A stretch of 64,000 nt of DNA from an uncultured Pelagibacteraceae bacterium (lineage in GTDB: Bacteria > Pseudomonadota > Alphaproteobacteria > Pelagibacterales > AG-422-B15). Both the position numbers and the translations under genes were made by a program. Where the stretch lies: contig CACHCK010000001.1 of the NCBI GenBank assembly GCA_902578305.1, forward strand, positions 119,136-183,135, read 5' to 3'. Below the pieces are notes generated by a model. The model was given only the letters and a program-made list of their open reading frames with translations, had not been told where the DNA came from and made no database searches. Positions 9,398 to 18,093 of this stretch are shown here, one piece after another. How positions within the stretch are numbered: the stretch's first letter is position 1; each line of letters starts with the position of its first letter.

Positions 9398-9658
9398 TAA
9401 ATCAGGTTAAAATCTTTCTATGAATTTAGATCTACCAGAGCTGTTATTTGGTATACCTTTGCACTTAACACTTTTGTGTATTTCTAAATTATACGCAAAT
9501 AGGTCATATGATGAAGCAGCAAGATATTTTGGTAAGACGAGTAAAGTTTAAAAATTTACTTCCACCTGTAATTAAGCTTGTCATCAAAAGAAAATGTAAT
9601 TTAAGTTTAATTGACCTAAACAAAACAATTAGATCATCTAAAACATATCATTAATAAT
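9398..9658 (+). other. intergenic stretch with two overlapping short ORFs
   Basis: These 261 bases hold no convincing gene. Two short frames can be read: 9420-9551 (43 codons, starting MNLDLPELLFG) and 9508-9654 (48 codons, basic, starting MMKQQDILVRR). They overlap in different frames, neither has a clear ribosome binding site, and neither resembles a known family. The first could be the worn remains of a longer gene. I see no RNA structure here. Confidence 0.4.
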
Positions 9659-10447
9659 ATGAGCTTAACTGATGAAGGACATTACGGCCCCAAACAACTC
9701 AATATGCTCAAAACTGTTTGGGGTGAAGGTTTTCTATCACCTGGCGGGACAGAAGAAATTGATCAGATTTTAAAAGGATTAAATCTAAAAAATAAGAAAG
9801 TTCTGGATATTGGATGTGGAACGGGCGGCGCAGTTTTTCATATGATTGAAAAATATGGTGCAAAGGAAGTTATTGGAATAGATCCAGAACCATTAGTAAT
9901 TGAAACAGCAAATAATTTAGCTTTAAAGAAAAATTTATCTGATAAAGCAAAATTTATTTGTACGAAGCCAGGTGAATATAAATTTGAAGATAAAAGTTTT
10001 GAGGCAGTATTTAGTAAAGAAGCATTTTTACATATTATCGATAAAAAAAACCTGCTCAAAGAGATAAATGAGATCTTAGCTGAAGATGGTGTTCTTGCGG
10101 TTGGTGATTGGATGAGAAATGATGACAACGAACCATCAGAGCAGATGAAAGAATATATTGCCGCAGAAGGCCTCGATATGTTCATGTGTTCATTAGAAAA
10201 GTACGAAAGTCTTTTAAAAGAAACAGGATTTAAAGTTCTCTCACTAAATGATCGTAATAAATGGTATCTCGAAAAAGTTAAGACAGAAATATCAGATATA
10301 AGAGGGCCACTTTATGATGATGTTGTAAATCTAATAGGAAAAGAAGAGGCAGACGGTGCACTTGAAATTTGGGAAAAACTTCTTGGTGTTGTGGAAAAAG
10401 GGGAACATCGCCCTGGTAATTTTCAAGCTGTAAAAATTTCAACCTAA
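9659..10447 (+). CDS. SAM-dependent methyltransferase, phosphoethanolamine N-methyltransferase-like
   Basis: This is a 262-residue class I methyltransferase. The SAM-binding motif VLDIGCGTGG is at about 48-57, with IGIDPEP as the acidic loop and SKEAFLHI as the post-motif region. The N-terminal WGEGFLSPGGTEE stretch before the Rossmann fold resembles the lid of phosphoethanolamine methyltransferases (plant and Plasmodium PMT), which turn phosphoethanolamine to phosphocholine; related enzymes methylate glycine or sarcosine. Either would fit osmolyte or phosphatidylcholine metabolism in a marine cell. The family is firm; the substrate is inference. Confidence 0.7.
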   Translation: MSLTDEGHYGPKQLNMLKTVWGEGFLSPGGTEEIDQILKGLNLKNKKVLDIGCGTGGAVFHMIEKYGAKEVIGIDPEPLVIETANNLALKKNLSDKAKFICTKPGEYKFEDKSFEAVFSKEAFLHIIDKKNLLKEINEILAEDGVLAVGDWMRNDDNEPSEQMKEYIAAEGLDMFMCSLEKYESLLKETGFKVLSLNDRNKWYLEKVKTEISDIRGPLYDDVVNLIGKEEADGALEIWEKLLGVVEKGEHRPGNFQAVKIST

Positions 10448-10448
10448 A

Positions 10449-10688
10449 ATGGACAATAAACTATCGCAGTCAGACATCGATCGCGTTATAGAAATGGCCT
10501 GGGAAGATAGAACAACTTTTGCTGATATTAGAAAACAATTTGGAATACAAGAGAAAGAAGTTATTAAATTAATGAAAGAGAATATGAAAAGGTCCTCTTT
10601 TTTAATGTGGAGAAAGCGCGTAAGGGGAAGAAAAACTAAAATTAGTCCAATTTCAGATCGATTTAAATCATCTAATCAGAAATCATAG
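10449..10688 (+). CDS. DUF2805/TIGR03643 family protein
   Basis: This 79-residue basic protein matches a small conserved family of unknown function: it begins with LSQSDIDRVIEMAWEDRTTFADIRKQFGI, a helix-turn-helix-like segment, then LMKENMKRSSFLMWRKRVRGRKTK. The two parts look like a nucleic-acid-binding helical domain with a basic tail. It starts one base after the methyltransferase stop and is followed within two bases by the rhodanese gene, so these three probably form an operon. Confidence 0.75.
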   Translation: MDNKLSQSDIDRVIEMAWEDRTTFADIRKQFGIQEKEVIKLMKENMKRSSFLMWRKRVRGRKTKISPISDRFKSSNQKS

Positions 10689-10690
10689 CA

Positions 10691-11062
10691 ATGAGTAATA
10701 TCAAAAATATATCTGCAGAAAATTGTTATAGCACAATTAAAGAAAACAAAGATGCATATCTAGTTGATGTACGCACACCTTTCGAATGGGAAACATTTGG
10801 AAGAGTAGATGAAGACTCTTTTGATGCTCGATACATAGAATTAACACTAATTAATGAAGAGGGTGATGAAAACACTAATTTTTTGGATCAATTCAATTCT
10901 TATGGAATTTTAAAAAATTCAGAAATTTACTTTATTTGTAAGTCAGGAGCAAGGTCCATGCATGCTGCTTTAATATTAGAGTCAAATGGTTATCAAAATC
11001 TTTACAATGTTGAGGATGGATTTGTTATTGGTTGGAAACCAAGTGGCTTGCCGTCAAAATAA
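10691..11062 (+). CDS. single-domain rhodanese-like protein
   Basis: This 123-residue protein is one rhodanese domain. The active-site loop is C83-KSGARS, with the persulfide-forming cysteine and following Arg/Ser; LVDVRTPFEWETFG is the conserved N-terminal motif and the C-terminus carries the usual GW-x-x-x-GLP. It would carry sulfane sulfur in the cytoplasm. It ends 10 bases before the stop of the convergent mlaC gene. Confidence 0.88.
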   Translation: MSNIKNISAENCYSTIKENKDAYLVDVRTPFEWETFGRVDEDSFDARYIELTLINEEGDENTNFLDQFNSYGILKNSEIYFICKSGARSMHAALILESNGYQNLYNVEDGFVIGWKPSGLPSK

Positions 11063-11072
11063 TTTCTAAGAA

Positions 11073-11672
11073 TTAATCAGAAACAGTAATAATCTTATCG
11101 ATTAATTTCTCAATATCATTATCGTTATTTGCTAGAAATGACTGAAACTCTTCTCTTTGTGCAATTACAAGACTGATACCTTCAATATTCAGATCAATTA
11201 TCTTTATATCACCGTCTCTATTAATCAGTCTCCACTTTAAATTTATTTTTAAAGTATCAGTTCCTTCTCGTACAATATTACTTTCAACAATTACGTATTT
11301 TCCTGCAGCTTCAGACCCAACAATTTGAACTTGCTCTCCAGAGTACTGATCAAGCTTATTTGCATAGGAGTTGATAAAATAATCTTTAAATGCAATCAAA
11401 TATCTTTCTTTTTGTTCATCTGTAGAATTTTTCCAAGTTTTAGAGAGTACGAATTTTGAAATTAAATTTAGGTCAATTGCGTTCATTACAACATCGGTGA
11501 AACGAGACGTTTTATCATTTTCGCTAATATCCTCGTCACTCAAAATCTCAATCGCTTGGTCTGCAAAGTTTGAAACAAACTCTTCTTCTTGAGCGAACTC
11601 TGAGCTTTGGGCGTAAGCCGTGAAAGAAAGCAAAAAAATTAGAATCCAGCTATAATATTTAATTTTAATCAT
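11073..11672 (-). CDS. mlaC: MlaC/Ttg2D periplasmic phospholipid carrier
   Basis: This protein of about 199 residues has a signal peptide (ending around TAYAQSS) and the MlaC/toluene-tolerance domain: conserved RFTDVVMNAIDLNLISKFVLSKTWKNST and AFKDYFINSYANKLDQY segments and the TLKINLKWRL strand. MlaC shuttles phospholipids between the MlaA-porin complex in the outer membrane and the MlaFEDB transporter. An in-frame ATG at 11684 is also possible, but 11672 overlaps the mlaA stop (ATGATTAA), the tighter coupling. No mlaFED genes are in the window. Confidence 0.88.
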   Translation of the reverse strand: MIKIKYYSWILIFLLSFTAYAQSSEFAQEEEFVSNFADQAIEILSDEDISENDKTSRFTDVVMNAIDLNLISKFVLSKTWKNSTDEQKERYLIAFKDYFINSYANKLDQYSGEQVQIVGSEAAGKYVIVESNIVREGTDTLKINLKWRLINRDGDIKIIDLNIEGISLVIAQREEFQSFLANNDNDIEKLIDKIITVSD

Positions 11673-12486
11673 AAATAATCTCAATATCTGGTCCTACATA
11701 ACTTTCATCAATATCAAAGTCATCAAAAATATCATTTTCTTGATCTTGAGTATTACTTTCTAAGTTATTTGAGGCCTGACTTTCTCTTCCTTGCGAATAA
11801 AAGCTTCTTACTGCTGCATAGTAATCAATTGAATTATTTTGAAGATCATCAAGAATTTCTATGTTTTGGGATCTAAAGTCAACCGCGCCAGTGCCCATCC
11901 TGTAAGTTCTTAGAGAGTCAGGAGCAGACCCACCTCCCACTTGATACATTGGATCTAGCAGTGAGGTTGATAACATTCCTGCAAAGTCTCTTGGTGTGGA
12001 AGGTCCTAAGAAAGGTAAAACTAAGTATGGACCAGACTCAACACCCCATACACTCAAAGTTTGTCCAAAGTCTTCGTTTTCGGATACAAGACCCATACTT
12101 GCTGCTGGATCAAAGAATCCAAGTATTCCAACAGTTGAGTTAATAATAAATCGAGATGTTGATACTCCGGCTTTTCTTAACTCGCCTTGCAATACATTAT
12201 TCACAGCCGTGATTGGCATACCTAAATTATTTAATGAGTATGTAACTCTGTTTCGAACAAATTCTGGAACAATGGCTCTGTACGTAACAGCAATTGGCCT
12301 TAGGATGAGCTTATCAAAAATAATATTAAATTGAAAAACCGCACGATTTACTTTTTCAAGTGGGTCATTAACGCTAACTATTTTAGTTTCAGAATTGTTA
12401 TAGTTCACCGTGGCTTCTTTTGAAGCACATCCTTGCAATACAAGAACAGAACTTAGAAATAAAACTATTAATATTCTATATTTCAT
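11665..12486 (-). CDS. mlaA: MlaA (VacJ) outer-membrane lipoprotein
   Basis: This is a 273-residue lipoprotein with a lipobox LQGC (lipidated Cys20). The VacJ domain is recognised by NDPLEKVNRAVFQFN (family: DPxExxNRxxFxFN), the RNRVTYSLNNLGMPITAVNN region, and EDFGQTLSVWGVESGPYLVLPFLGPST. MlaA removes misplaced phospholipid from the outer leaflet of the outer membrane and hands it to MlaC, whose gene overlaps its end by 8 bases. The acidic C-terminal tail is an extension seen in many alphaproteobacterial versions. Confidence 0.92.
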   Translation of the reverse strand: MKYRILIVLFLSSVLVLQGCASKEATVNYNNSETKIVSVNDPLEKVNRAVFQFNIIFDKLILRPIAVTYRAIVPEFVRNRVTYSLNNLGMPITAVNNVLQGELRKAGVSTSRFIINSTVGILGFFDPAASMGLVSENEDFGQTLSVWGVESGPYLVLPFLGPSTPRDFAGMLSTSLLDPMYQVGGGSAPDSLRTYRMGTGAVDFRSQNIEILDDLQNNSIDYYAAVRSFYSQGRESQASNNLESNTQDQENDIFDDFDIDESYVGPDIEIIYD

Positions 12487-12580
12487 TGAAATAATGCTAT
12501 TCTATATGAATTTTCTAATCAAATTAATATTTTTGTGTAATCGTATTATAAATAGAAAATGATGCAGAAATGAGCCAGTA

Positions 12581-13480
12581 TTGAGAACAATAGACATATT
12601 CATTGTATTATCCATTAATCTAGCGTGGGGACTGGCATTTATTTCTGCAAAAATCGGTGTAAATGAATTTCCACCATTTTTATTTACGACAATGAGATTT
12701 CTAATCATTGCAGTTTTACTCATTCCCTTTTTGAAAATTCACCGCGGCCAAATGACTAATATTTTAATTATTTCTATATTGGGAGGAGGCATTCATTTTG
12801 CGTTTTTCTATCTTGCTCTCGATAATTCTCAATTTATTTCCTCTGTTGCTGTGGTTCTTCAATTAGGTGTACCATTTGCAACTATATTATCCGTTATATT
12901 TTTAGGTGAGGTGATTAAGTGGAGGCGTATTCTTGGGATAGCACTTGCATTTGGGGGGGTTATTATTTTGATTTTTGAGCCTACAATATTTTCTGATCTC
13001 GGCGGCGTTTATTATGCGTTATTAGCAGCTTTATCTATTGCTATCAGCCTTCTTTTTATGAAGAAGTTAAAAGATGTTAAAGTGTTTGATCTACAAGCTT
13101 GGATTGCTTTTATAAGCTTTTTATTTTTGGCAACGATTTCATTTTTAGTTGAGGAAAATCAATTAGACTTAATTTTAAATGCATCCATAATTGGTTGGGG
13201 AGCTATATTGTTTACTGCATTTGCCGCAACTGCTATTGGCCATGCAGGTTTTTATTACTTAATAACAAAATATGAATTATCAAAAATTACACCTTTAACC
13301 CTTCTTGCTCCGGTACTTGCGATAATAAATGCATTGATTATTTCTTATTTTTCTCTTTATGAGGGATTTAATGAAGTGCTTACATTTAAAATTATCTTTG
13401 GTGCAACCATGTCATTCACGGGAGTTGCTATTGTAATGATGAGGGAACCAGAAGAGGAAAAGGTATCAAGTTCACCATGA
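12581..13480 (+). CDS. EamA/DMT-superfamily permease
   Basis: This 299-residue protein has about ten membrane helices in two EamA repeats: the first opens with NLAWGLAFISAKIGVNEFPPFLFTTMRF, the second with a matching pattern near residue 150. Drug/metabolite transporters of this type export amino acids, nucleobases or other metabolites. The start is a TTG; no in-frame ATG is available upstream. It is divergent from mlaA across 94 bases, which should hold promoters for both, and its stop overlaps the amidase start (ATGA). Confidence 0.85.
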   Translation: MRTIDIFIVLSINLAWGLAFISAKIGVNEFPPFLFTTMRFLIIAVLLIPFLKIHRGQMTNILIISILGGGIHFAFFYLALDNSQFISSVAVVLQLGVPFATILSVIFLGEVIKWRRILGIALAFGGVIILIFEPTIFSDLGGVYYALLAALSIAISLLFMKKLKDVKVFDLQAWIAFISFLFLATISFLVEENQLDLILNASIIGWGAILFTAFAATAIGHAGFYYLITKYELSKITPLTLLAPVLAIINALIISYFSLYEGFNEVLTFKIIFGATMSFTGVAIVMMREPEEEKVSSSP

Positions 13481-14193
13481 AAATTGAATATCTAAAATCC
13501 CCAAATTTTGAACAAGTAAAAAGAAGAAATATTAAATATATAATCATACATTATACAGGAATGAAAACAGCGCAGGAGTCAATTAAAAGACTTAGATCAA
13601 AGAAACATAAAGTGAGCTCACATTATTTTGTTAATGAAAGAGGAAAAATTACCCAACTCGTAAATGATAAAGATATTGCTTGGCACGCAGGAATATCTAA
13701 TTGGAAAAAAGATAGAAATTTAAACTCAAAGTCTATAGGCATAGAGTTACAAAATAAAGGTAAAGAATTTGGATATCACAAATTCAAGTTATCTCAGATA
13801 AAATCACTTATATCATTAATCGAAAGTCTACAGACAAAGTACAAAATAAAAAAAAGTAATATTTTGGGCCACTCAGATATTGCTCCGCTGCGAAAGATAG
13901 ATCCGGGATATTTATTCCCTTGGCATAAGTTGGCTGCAAAAGGATTAGTAATTTTACCAAAGAAAAATAATTCTAAAACGCCGCTTAGAGCTTCAGAGAT
14001 TAAACCTTTACAACAATTACTAAAAGATTTTGGCTATAAAATTACTTTATCGAGTTTAATGGATAAAGAAACACTTCAAGTTATTTACGCTTTTGAAAGT
14101 CACTATTGCCCCGAAGAGTTAGAGGATTTTACAGTTAAGCGCAAATTGTTGGGATATCTGAGAGAACTTATATCTCTTCAAAGAGAGGCTTGA
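13477..14193 (+). CDS. N-acetylmuramoyl-L-alanine amidase (Amidase_2, AmiD/AmpD-like)
   Basis: This 238-residue zinc amidase cleaves the bond between MurNAc and the peptide stem. Zinc ligands fit His25 (IIHYTG), His132 (LGHSDIAPLRKIDPG) and Asp142; Glu90 in SIGIEL is the likely catalytic acid. Residues after about 165 form a small peptidoglycan-binding-like helical domain. No signal peptide is visible, pointing to a cytoplasmic recycling role as in AmpD, although export by another route is not excluded. Its position ahead of rnpB and mraZ is familiar from other alphaproteobacteria. Confidence 0.88.
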   Translation: MKIEYLKSPNFEQVKRRNIKYIIIHYTGMKTAQESIKRLRSKKHKVSSHYFVNERGKITQLVNDKDIAWHAGISNWKKDRNLNSKSIGIELQNKGKEFGYHKFKLSQIKSLISLIESLQTKYKIKKSNILGHSDIAPLRKIDPGYLFPWHKLAAKGLVILPKKNNSKTPLRASEIKPLQQLLKDFGYKITLSSLMDKETLQVIYAFESHYCPEELEDFTVKRKLLGYLRELISLQREA

Positions 14194-14218
14194 CCAATAT
14201 CTTTTAAGAGGATAAACC
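14190..14218 (+). promoter_or_regulatory. rnpB promoter
   Basis: A -35 element TTGACC (14190-14195) and a -10 element TAAACC (14213-14218) are exactly 17 bases apart. The expected start, seven bases on, falls at 14225, which is the first base of the RNase P RNA as judged from its terminal helix. The -35 overlaps the stop codon of the amidase gene. Confidence 0.6.
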
Positions 14219-14224
14219 CTATCA

Positions 14225-14581
14225 GCCAGATAATTGGATAACTGCTTGGCTTGATCAAGAGGAAAGTCCGGGCTCCACAAGGCAACAGTGCCGGGTAATA
14301 CCCGGCGGAGGCAACTCTAGGGAAAGTGCCGCAGAAAATAAACCGCCCTAATTGAAATTTTAAGGGTAAGGGTGAAAAGGTGAGGTAAGAGCTCACCGCT
14401 TTTTTGGTAACAAAAAAGGCATGGTAAACCCCACTGGGAGCAAGATCAAATAGGGTTACATTGGCTTGTCTTGGCTGTAACCGGGTTGATCGCACGACTC
14501 AATTGGTAACAATTGAGCTAGATGAATAGTTATCGGTTTTTTGTAAAAAAATCACAGAACCCGGCTTATAAATTATCTGGC
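14225..14581 (+). ncRNA. rnpB: RNase P RNA (bacterial type A)
   Basis: This is the catalytic RNA of RNase P, which trims the 5' leaders of tRNA precursors and helps process tmRNA. The universal 5' core reads GAGGAAAGTCCGGGCTCC (14259-14276) and the 3' core ACAGAACCCGGCTTA (14555-14569). The ends are set by an 11-bp perfect P1 helix: GCCAGATAATT at 14225-14235 pairs with AATTATCTGGC at 14571-14581. Size (357 nt) fits type A. The AGGCAACTCTAGGGAAAGTGCC block inside is also canonical. Confidence 0.96.
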
Positions 14582-14685
14582 AAAATTTATCATTTATTTT
14601 CAACAGTTTATAAATACAGGCTAATGTATAATATTAGTTAAATAATTGATTATAAAAGAAATATCATAAATAAGTATAGACATTA

Positions 14686-14729
14686 CCCATATAATCCCAT
14701 ACTATCCCAAGTAATCCCAATTTAACCCA
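14686..14729 (+). promoter_or_regulatory. five MraZ boxes (TGGG repeats) upstream of mraZ
   Basis: CCCA occurs at 14686, 14696, 14706, 14716 and 14726, at exact 10-bp intervals; on the minus strand these read TGGG. MraZ is known to bind TGGGN repeats with a ten-base period upstream of its own gene and so control the division cluster. One turn of DNA between sites puts five sites on one face. A possible -10 (TATAAT, 14627-14632) lies upstream, so bound MraZ would sit in the early transcribed region. Confidence 0.85.
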
Positions 14730-14777
14730 AATGAGGTAATTTTGTTGATTATTTTAATAACTAACTTTTTTTTAAAA

Positions 14778-15230
14778 ATGGCATTGTTTCTATCTACATA
14801 CATCAATCGCATTGACAAAAAAGGTCGTGTTTCCGTTCCATCTTCTTTTAGAAGTGTCTTAGAACAAAACGGATTGAAGGGAATGATTTGTTATCCCTCA
14901 CCGACTCTGAAGTCAATTGAAGGATGTACTGCTAATAGAATGCAAAAGATCAGTGATGCGATAGAAGCATCCGGTCCCTTCAGTGAGGAAAGAAATACTT
15001 TTTCAACTTCTATTTTTGCTGACAGCCATCAAATTCATTTTGATCAAGAAGGCAGAGTCATCATACCCGATGGATTAATCTTTATTGCAGGTATTATTGA
15101 CCAAGTTTCTTTCGTAGGTATGGGTGAAACATTCCAAATGTGGAATCCTGATACGTATGATTCTTTCAAAAAAGAAAAAAGTGATAATGCAAAAAATAAT
15201 TTAGCAAATCTCAAATGGAAAAATGAATAA
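14778..15230 (+). CDS. mraZ: MraZ, transcriptional regulator of the division and cell wall cluster
   Basis: MraZ is a ring-forming AbrB-like DNA-binding protein that regulates the dcw operon through TGGG repeats. This 150-residue protein has two MraZ/SpoVT-AbrB halves: FLSTYINRIDKKGRVSVPSSFR at the N-terminus and SHQIHFDQEGRVIIPDGLI in the second half, the DxxGR motif appearing in both. The frame is open from a TTG at 14742, but ATG at 14778 gives the family's normal start (MALFLSTY). It lies 49 bases after the last MraZ box and is followed directly by ftsZ. Confidence 0.93.
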   Translation: MALFLSTYINRIDKKGRVSVPSSFRSVLEQNGLKGMICYPSPTLKSIEGCTANRMQKISDAIEASGPFSEERNTFSTSIFADSHQIHFDQEGRVIIPDGLIFIAGIIDQVSFVGMGETFQMWNPDTYDSFKKEKSDNAKNNLANLKWKNE

Positions 15231-15255
15231 CTAATGAAAATAGGAGGATAATTTC

Positions 15256-16830
15256 ATGGTTTTAAATTTAAGTGTTCCAGAACTAAAAGAGCTTAAGCCA
15301 AAGATAACAGTATTTGGAGTCGGTGGTGCAGGCGGTAATGCAATTAACAATATGATTCAGTCCGGATTATCAGGAGTTGAATTTGTTGCAGCTAATACAG
15401 ATGCACAAGCTCTGTCTAAATCATTAAGTGATTCAAAAATGCAATTGGGTGTTCAGGTTACTAAGGGGTTGGGAGCTGGTTCTCATCCTGATATCGGTAA
15501 ATCCTCAGCCGATGAAACTAAACACGAAATAATGGAAAGACTTGAAGGCACAAACATGCTTTTCATTACCGCAGGTATGGGTGGCGGTACTGGTACAGGC
15601 GCTGCTCCAGTGATAGCGCGTGTTGCTAGAGAATTGGGTATACTTACTGTAGCAGTTGTTACTAAACCATTCCAATTCGAAGGTGCTGGAAGAATGAGAA
15701 TTGCTGAGCAAGGGCTGAAAGAGTTAGAACATTTAGTAGACACAACAATTGTTATCCCAAACCAAAATTTATTTAAAGTTGCTGATGAGAAAACAACATT
15801 TGCTGATGCATTTTCAATGGCGGATGATGTTTTGCATGCAGGAGTAAGAAGTATTACCGATTTAATGGTCGTGCCGGGATTAATCAACTTAGACTTTGCT
15901 GATGTAAAGACAATCATGAATAATATGGGACGCGCAATGATGGGCACAGGTGAAGCGTCTGGTGACAATAGAGCAATAGAATGTGCTCACAATGCAGTTA
16001 CAAATCCACTGCTTGATGACTACTCTTTGGACGGAGCCAAAGGATTATTGATCAACATAACTGGTGGAACTGACTTAACATTGCATGAGGTTGATAAAAT
16101 TACAAATGAGATAAGAGAACAAGTCCACCCTGATGCAGATGTAATTGTTGGATCAATCTTCGACGAAAATCTTGAGGGTAAAGCTAGAGTTTCTGTTGTT
16201 GCAACTGGGTTAGAACCTCATGACAAGCCATCAAAGAGAATAATTGATTTACAAGTAGATAATAGTTCAACAGTTTCATCAATTCCAGCAGCTCATGTGA
16301 ATGGAACAGGATCTATTCATGCTTCAGCTAATCAAGAAGATGAAATCCACAAAAATTCTGATCCATATATGTACATGGATAGCTCAGATGAAAAGGACTT
16401 AGGTTTAATGAATGATGAAACAACAAATGTCGAAGAGGAAACTTCTGAACCAGAAATGATTGCTGAGCCTATAGTTGAACCAGAACCAATCGAAGAACCA
16501 GAAATGGAAGTTGCTGAAGAAGAGGTAATTGCTGAGCCAGAAATGGAATCAGAGCCAGTTTCTGAACCAGAAATGATTGCTGAGCCTATAGTTGAACCAG
16601 AACCAATCGAAGAGGCAGCAATGGAGCAGGAAGAGTCTTCTCAAAGCATTATGGATTTAATACATGCAAATAGGGAAAATTCAGATAGCGACACGCCTGA
16701 CTTATTTAGTGACCAAAACGTGCATCAACTGGATGAAGAAACACATAATTCTATTGAAGCTGATGAAGAACTAGAAACCGATCAAGATTTACTTGAAATT
16801 CCATCTTTCTTGAGAAGACAGAGTAAATGA
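15256..16830 (+). CDS. ftsZ: cell division GTPase FtsZ
   Basis: FtsZ is the tubulin-like GTPase that forms the Z ring. Nucleotide-binding motifs are intact: [13 protein letters not shown] (about 21-33) and the tubulin signature GGGTGTG (109-115); the T7 loop ([11 protein letters not shown]) is present. The protein is 524 residues, longer than usual because of an acidic linker of roughly 190 residues rich in Glu-Pro, containing a duplicated segment. The C-terminal peptide [12 protein letters not shown] should bind FtsA and other partners. A strong AGGAGG (15242-15247) precedes the ATG. The gene's place, second in the cluster, is unusual. Confidence 0.97.
   Translation: MVLNLSVPELKELKPKITVFGVGGAGGNAINNMIQSGLSGVEFVAANTDAQALSKSLSDSKMQLGVQVTKGLGAGSHPDIGKSSADETKHEIMERLEGTNMLFITAGMGGGTGTGAAPVIARVARELGILTVAVVTKPFQFEGAGRMRIAEQGLKELEHLVDTTIVIPNQNLFKVADEKTTFADAFSMADDVLHAGVRSITDLMVVPGLINLDFADVKTIMNNMGRAMMGTGEASGDNRAIECAHNAVTNPLLDDYSLDGAKGLLINITGGTDLTLHEVDKITNEIREQVHPDADVIVGSIFDENLEGKARVSVVATGLEPHDKPSKRIIDLQVDNSSTVSSIPAAHVNGTGSIHASANQEDEIHKNSDPYMYMDSSDEKDLGLMNDETTNVEEETSEPEMIAEPIVEPEPIEEPEMEVAEEEVIAEPEMESEPVSEPEMIAEPIVEPEPIEEAAMEQEESSQSIMDLIHANRENSDSDTPDLFSDQNVHQLDEETHNSIEADEELETDQDLLEIPSFLRRQSK
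16443..16613 (+). repeat. duplicated segment inside the FtsZ linker
   Basis: A sequence of about 54 bases at 16443-16496 recurs exactly at 16560-16613, 117 bases (39 codons) apart, so the reading frame is kept. It encodes a Glu/Pro-rich stretch ([17 protein letters not shown]). Identical nucleotides, including synonymous positions, point to a recent in-frame duplication in a disordered linker that tolerates length change. Confidence 0.9.
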
Positions 16831-17747
16831 CAAATAAAGAACTTGGCCACAGGCCAGTTCTTATTGAAGAGGTTATTGAACAATTAGGGCCAAAAGACAA
16901 TGAAACATACATCGATGCAACATTTGGATATGGAGGATATACAGAGAGAATCCTTCAAAGCTGTGAATGTAAAGTCATTGCAATCGACAGAGATCCAACA
17001 GTCAAAAAACAAGCTGAAAGATTTAAAAAAAAATTCGGCAGTCGGTTTTCTTTTGTACATTCTAAATTTAGTCAGATTGATAAAATTTTCAAAGAAACAA
17101 AAGAAAAAGAAATTAACGGTTTCGTATTTGATATAGGAGTTTCATCAATGCAACTAGATGATGCAAATAGAGGGTTTTCATTCATGCAAGATGGCCCCCT
17201 AGATATGAGAATGAGTCAGGATGGCCAAACAGCTTCAGACTTAATAAATAAAAAGGATAAAGATGAGCTTGCTGATATCATCTATCATTACGGAGATGAG
17301 AGAAATTCAAGAAAAATTGCAAGAAACATAGATAAGCATAGAACTCAAAAAAAAATTGAGAGTACGATCGAGCTTGCAGAAATAATTAAAAAATCGTTTC
17401 CTTCAAAATATTACAAAAAACATCCTGCAACGAAAACATTTCAGGCAATTAGAATTTTTATTAATAATGAAATACAAGAGCTCCATGCTGGTCTCAACCA
17501 AGCTTTTAATTTGCTAAGAGCGAATGGAAAAATATGCGTGGTCACATTTCATTCAATTGAGGACAGATTGGTAAAGAATTTTACAAATAAAGTTTGTTTA
17601 AGAAATAAAAAGACCAAATTAATAAAACCATCTTCCAAGGAAATATTAAGTAACCCAAGATCTCGTTCGGCAAAGCTTAGAGTCATTAAGCGTGAGCGAT
17701 TAAACTTTAATTATATTCCGATATCTGAGTTAGGATTTGAATTATGA
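16827..17747 (+). CDS. rsmH: 16S rRNA (cytosine-1402-N4)-methyltransferase RsmH (MraW)
   Basis: RsmH methylates N4 of C1402 in the ribosomal P site. The 306-residue protein starts with [14 protein letters not shown], then the SAM motif [15 protein letters not shown], and contains [29 protein letters not shown], the family hallmark, and the C-terminal [13 protein letters not shown]. Its ATG overlaps the ftsZ stop (ATGA), so the two are translationally coupled. In most genomes rsmH follows mraZ directly; here ftsZ intervenes. Confidence 0.96.
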   Translation: MTNKELGHRPVLIEEVIEQLGPKDNETYIDATFGYGGYTERILQSCECKVIAIDRDPTVKKQAERFKKKFGSRFSFVHSKFSQIDKIFKETKEKEINGFVFDIGVSSMQLDDANRGFSFMQDGPLDMRMSQDGQTASDLINKKDKDELADIIYHYGDERNSRKIARNIDKHRTQKKIESTIELAEIIKKSFPSKYYKKHPATKTFQAIRIFINNEIQELHAGLNQAFNLLRANGKICVVTFHSIEDRLVKNFTNKVCLRNKKTKLIKPSSKEILSNPRSRSAKLRVIKRERLNFNYIPISELGFEL

Positions 17748-18088
17748 TAAGTGCTTTCTTTAAAATATTGTCCGTTGCTATTTTATTAACCGGATTACTT
17801 GCAATTATGGTTATAAAAAACATTTCAGCCGAAAAGCAAAAGTATATTAATGAACTTGAATTAACACTTCGAGAAGAACAAAAGATAAATGAGCTTTATA
17901 AAATTGAGTGGGACCATTTAGTCTCGCCAATGAATATTAAAAAAATTTCAGAAATGATTATTACTAATGATTACGAAAAGTATTTTGTTGTATTAGATAA
18001 TGAAGATATTGAAGAAAATAATGAATTATTTAATAATGTTATTGAAGTTTATGAAACATCAACAATTAATCAAAATTTGGCAAGGTAA
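17744..18088 (+). CDS. ftsL: FtsL-like division protein
   Basis: This 114-residue bitopic protein has a single N-terminal membrane helix (about 5-25) followed by a short periplasmic coiled coil (EKQKYINELELTLREEQKINELYKIEWDHLVSP). That layout, with the terminal IEWDHLxxP-like motif and position between rsmH and ftsI, identifies it as FtsL, part of the FtsQLB complex that activates FtsWI. It overlaps rsmH by four bases. Sequence identity within this family is low, so the call rests on topology and context. Confidence 0.82.
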   Translation: MISAFFKILSVAILLTGLLAIMVIKNISAEKQKYINELELTLREEQKINELYKIEWDHLVSPMNIKKISEMIITNDYEKYFVVLDNEDIEENNELFNNVIEVYETSTINQNLAR

Positions 18089-18093
18089 ATTCC

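Noticed and set aside
9420..9654. Two short frames of 43 and 48 codons as genes
   Set aside because: They overlap in different frames, lack ribosome sites and match nothing known; listed only as intergenic content.
15483..15968. Long minus-strand frame inside ftsZ
   Set aside because: Shadow of a strongly conserved gene on the other strand; composition reflects the FtsZ codons.
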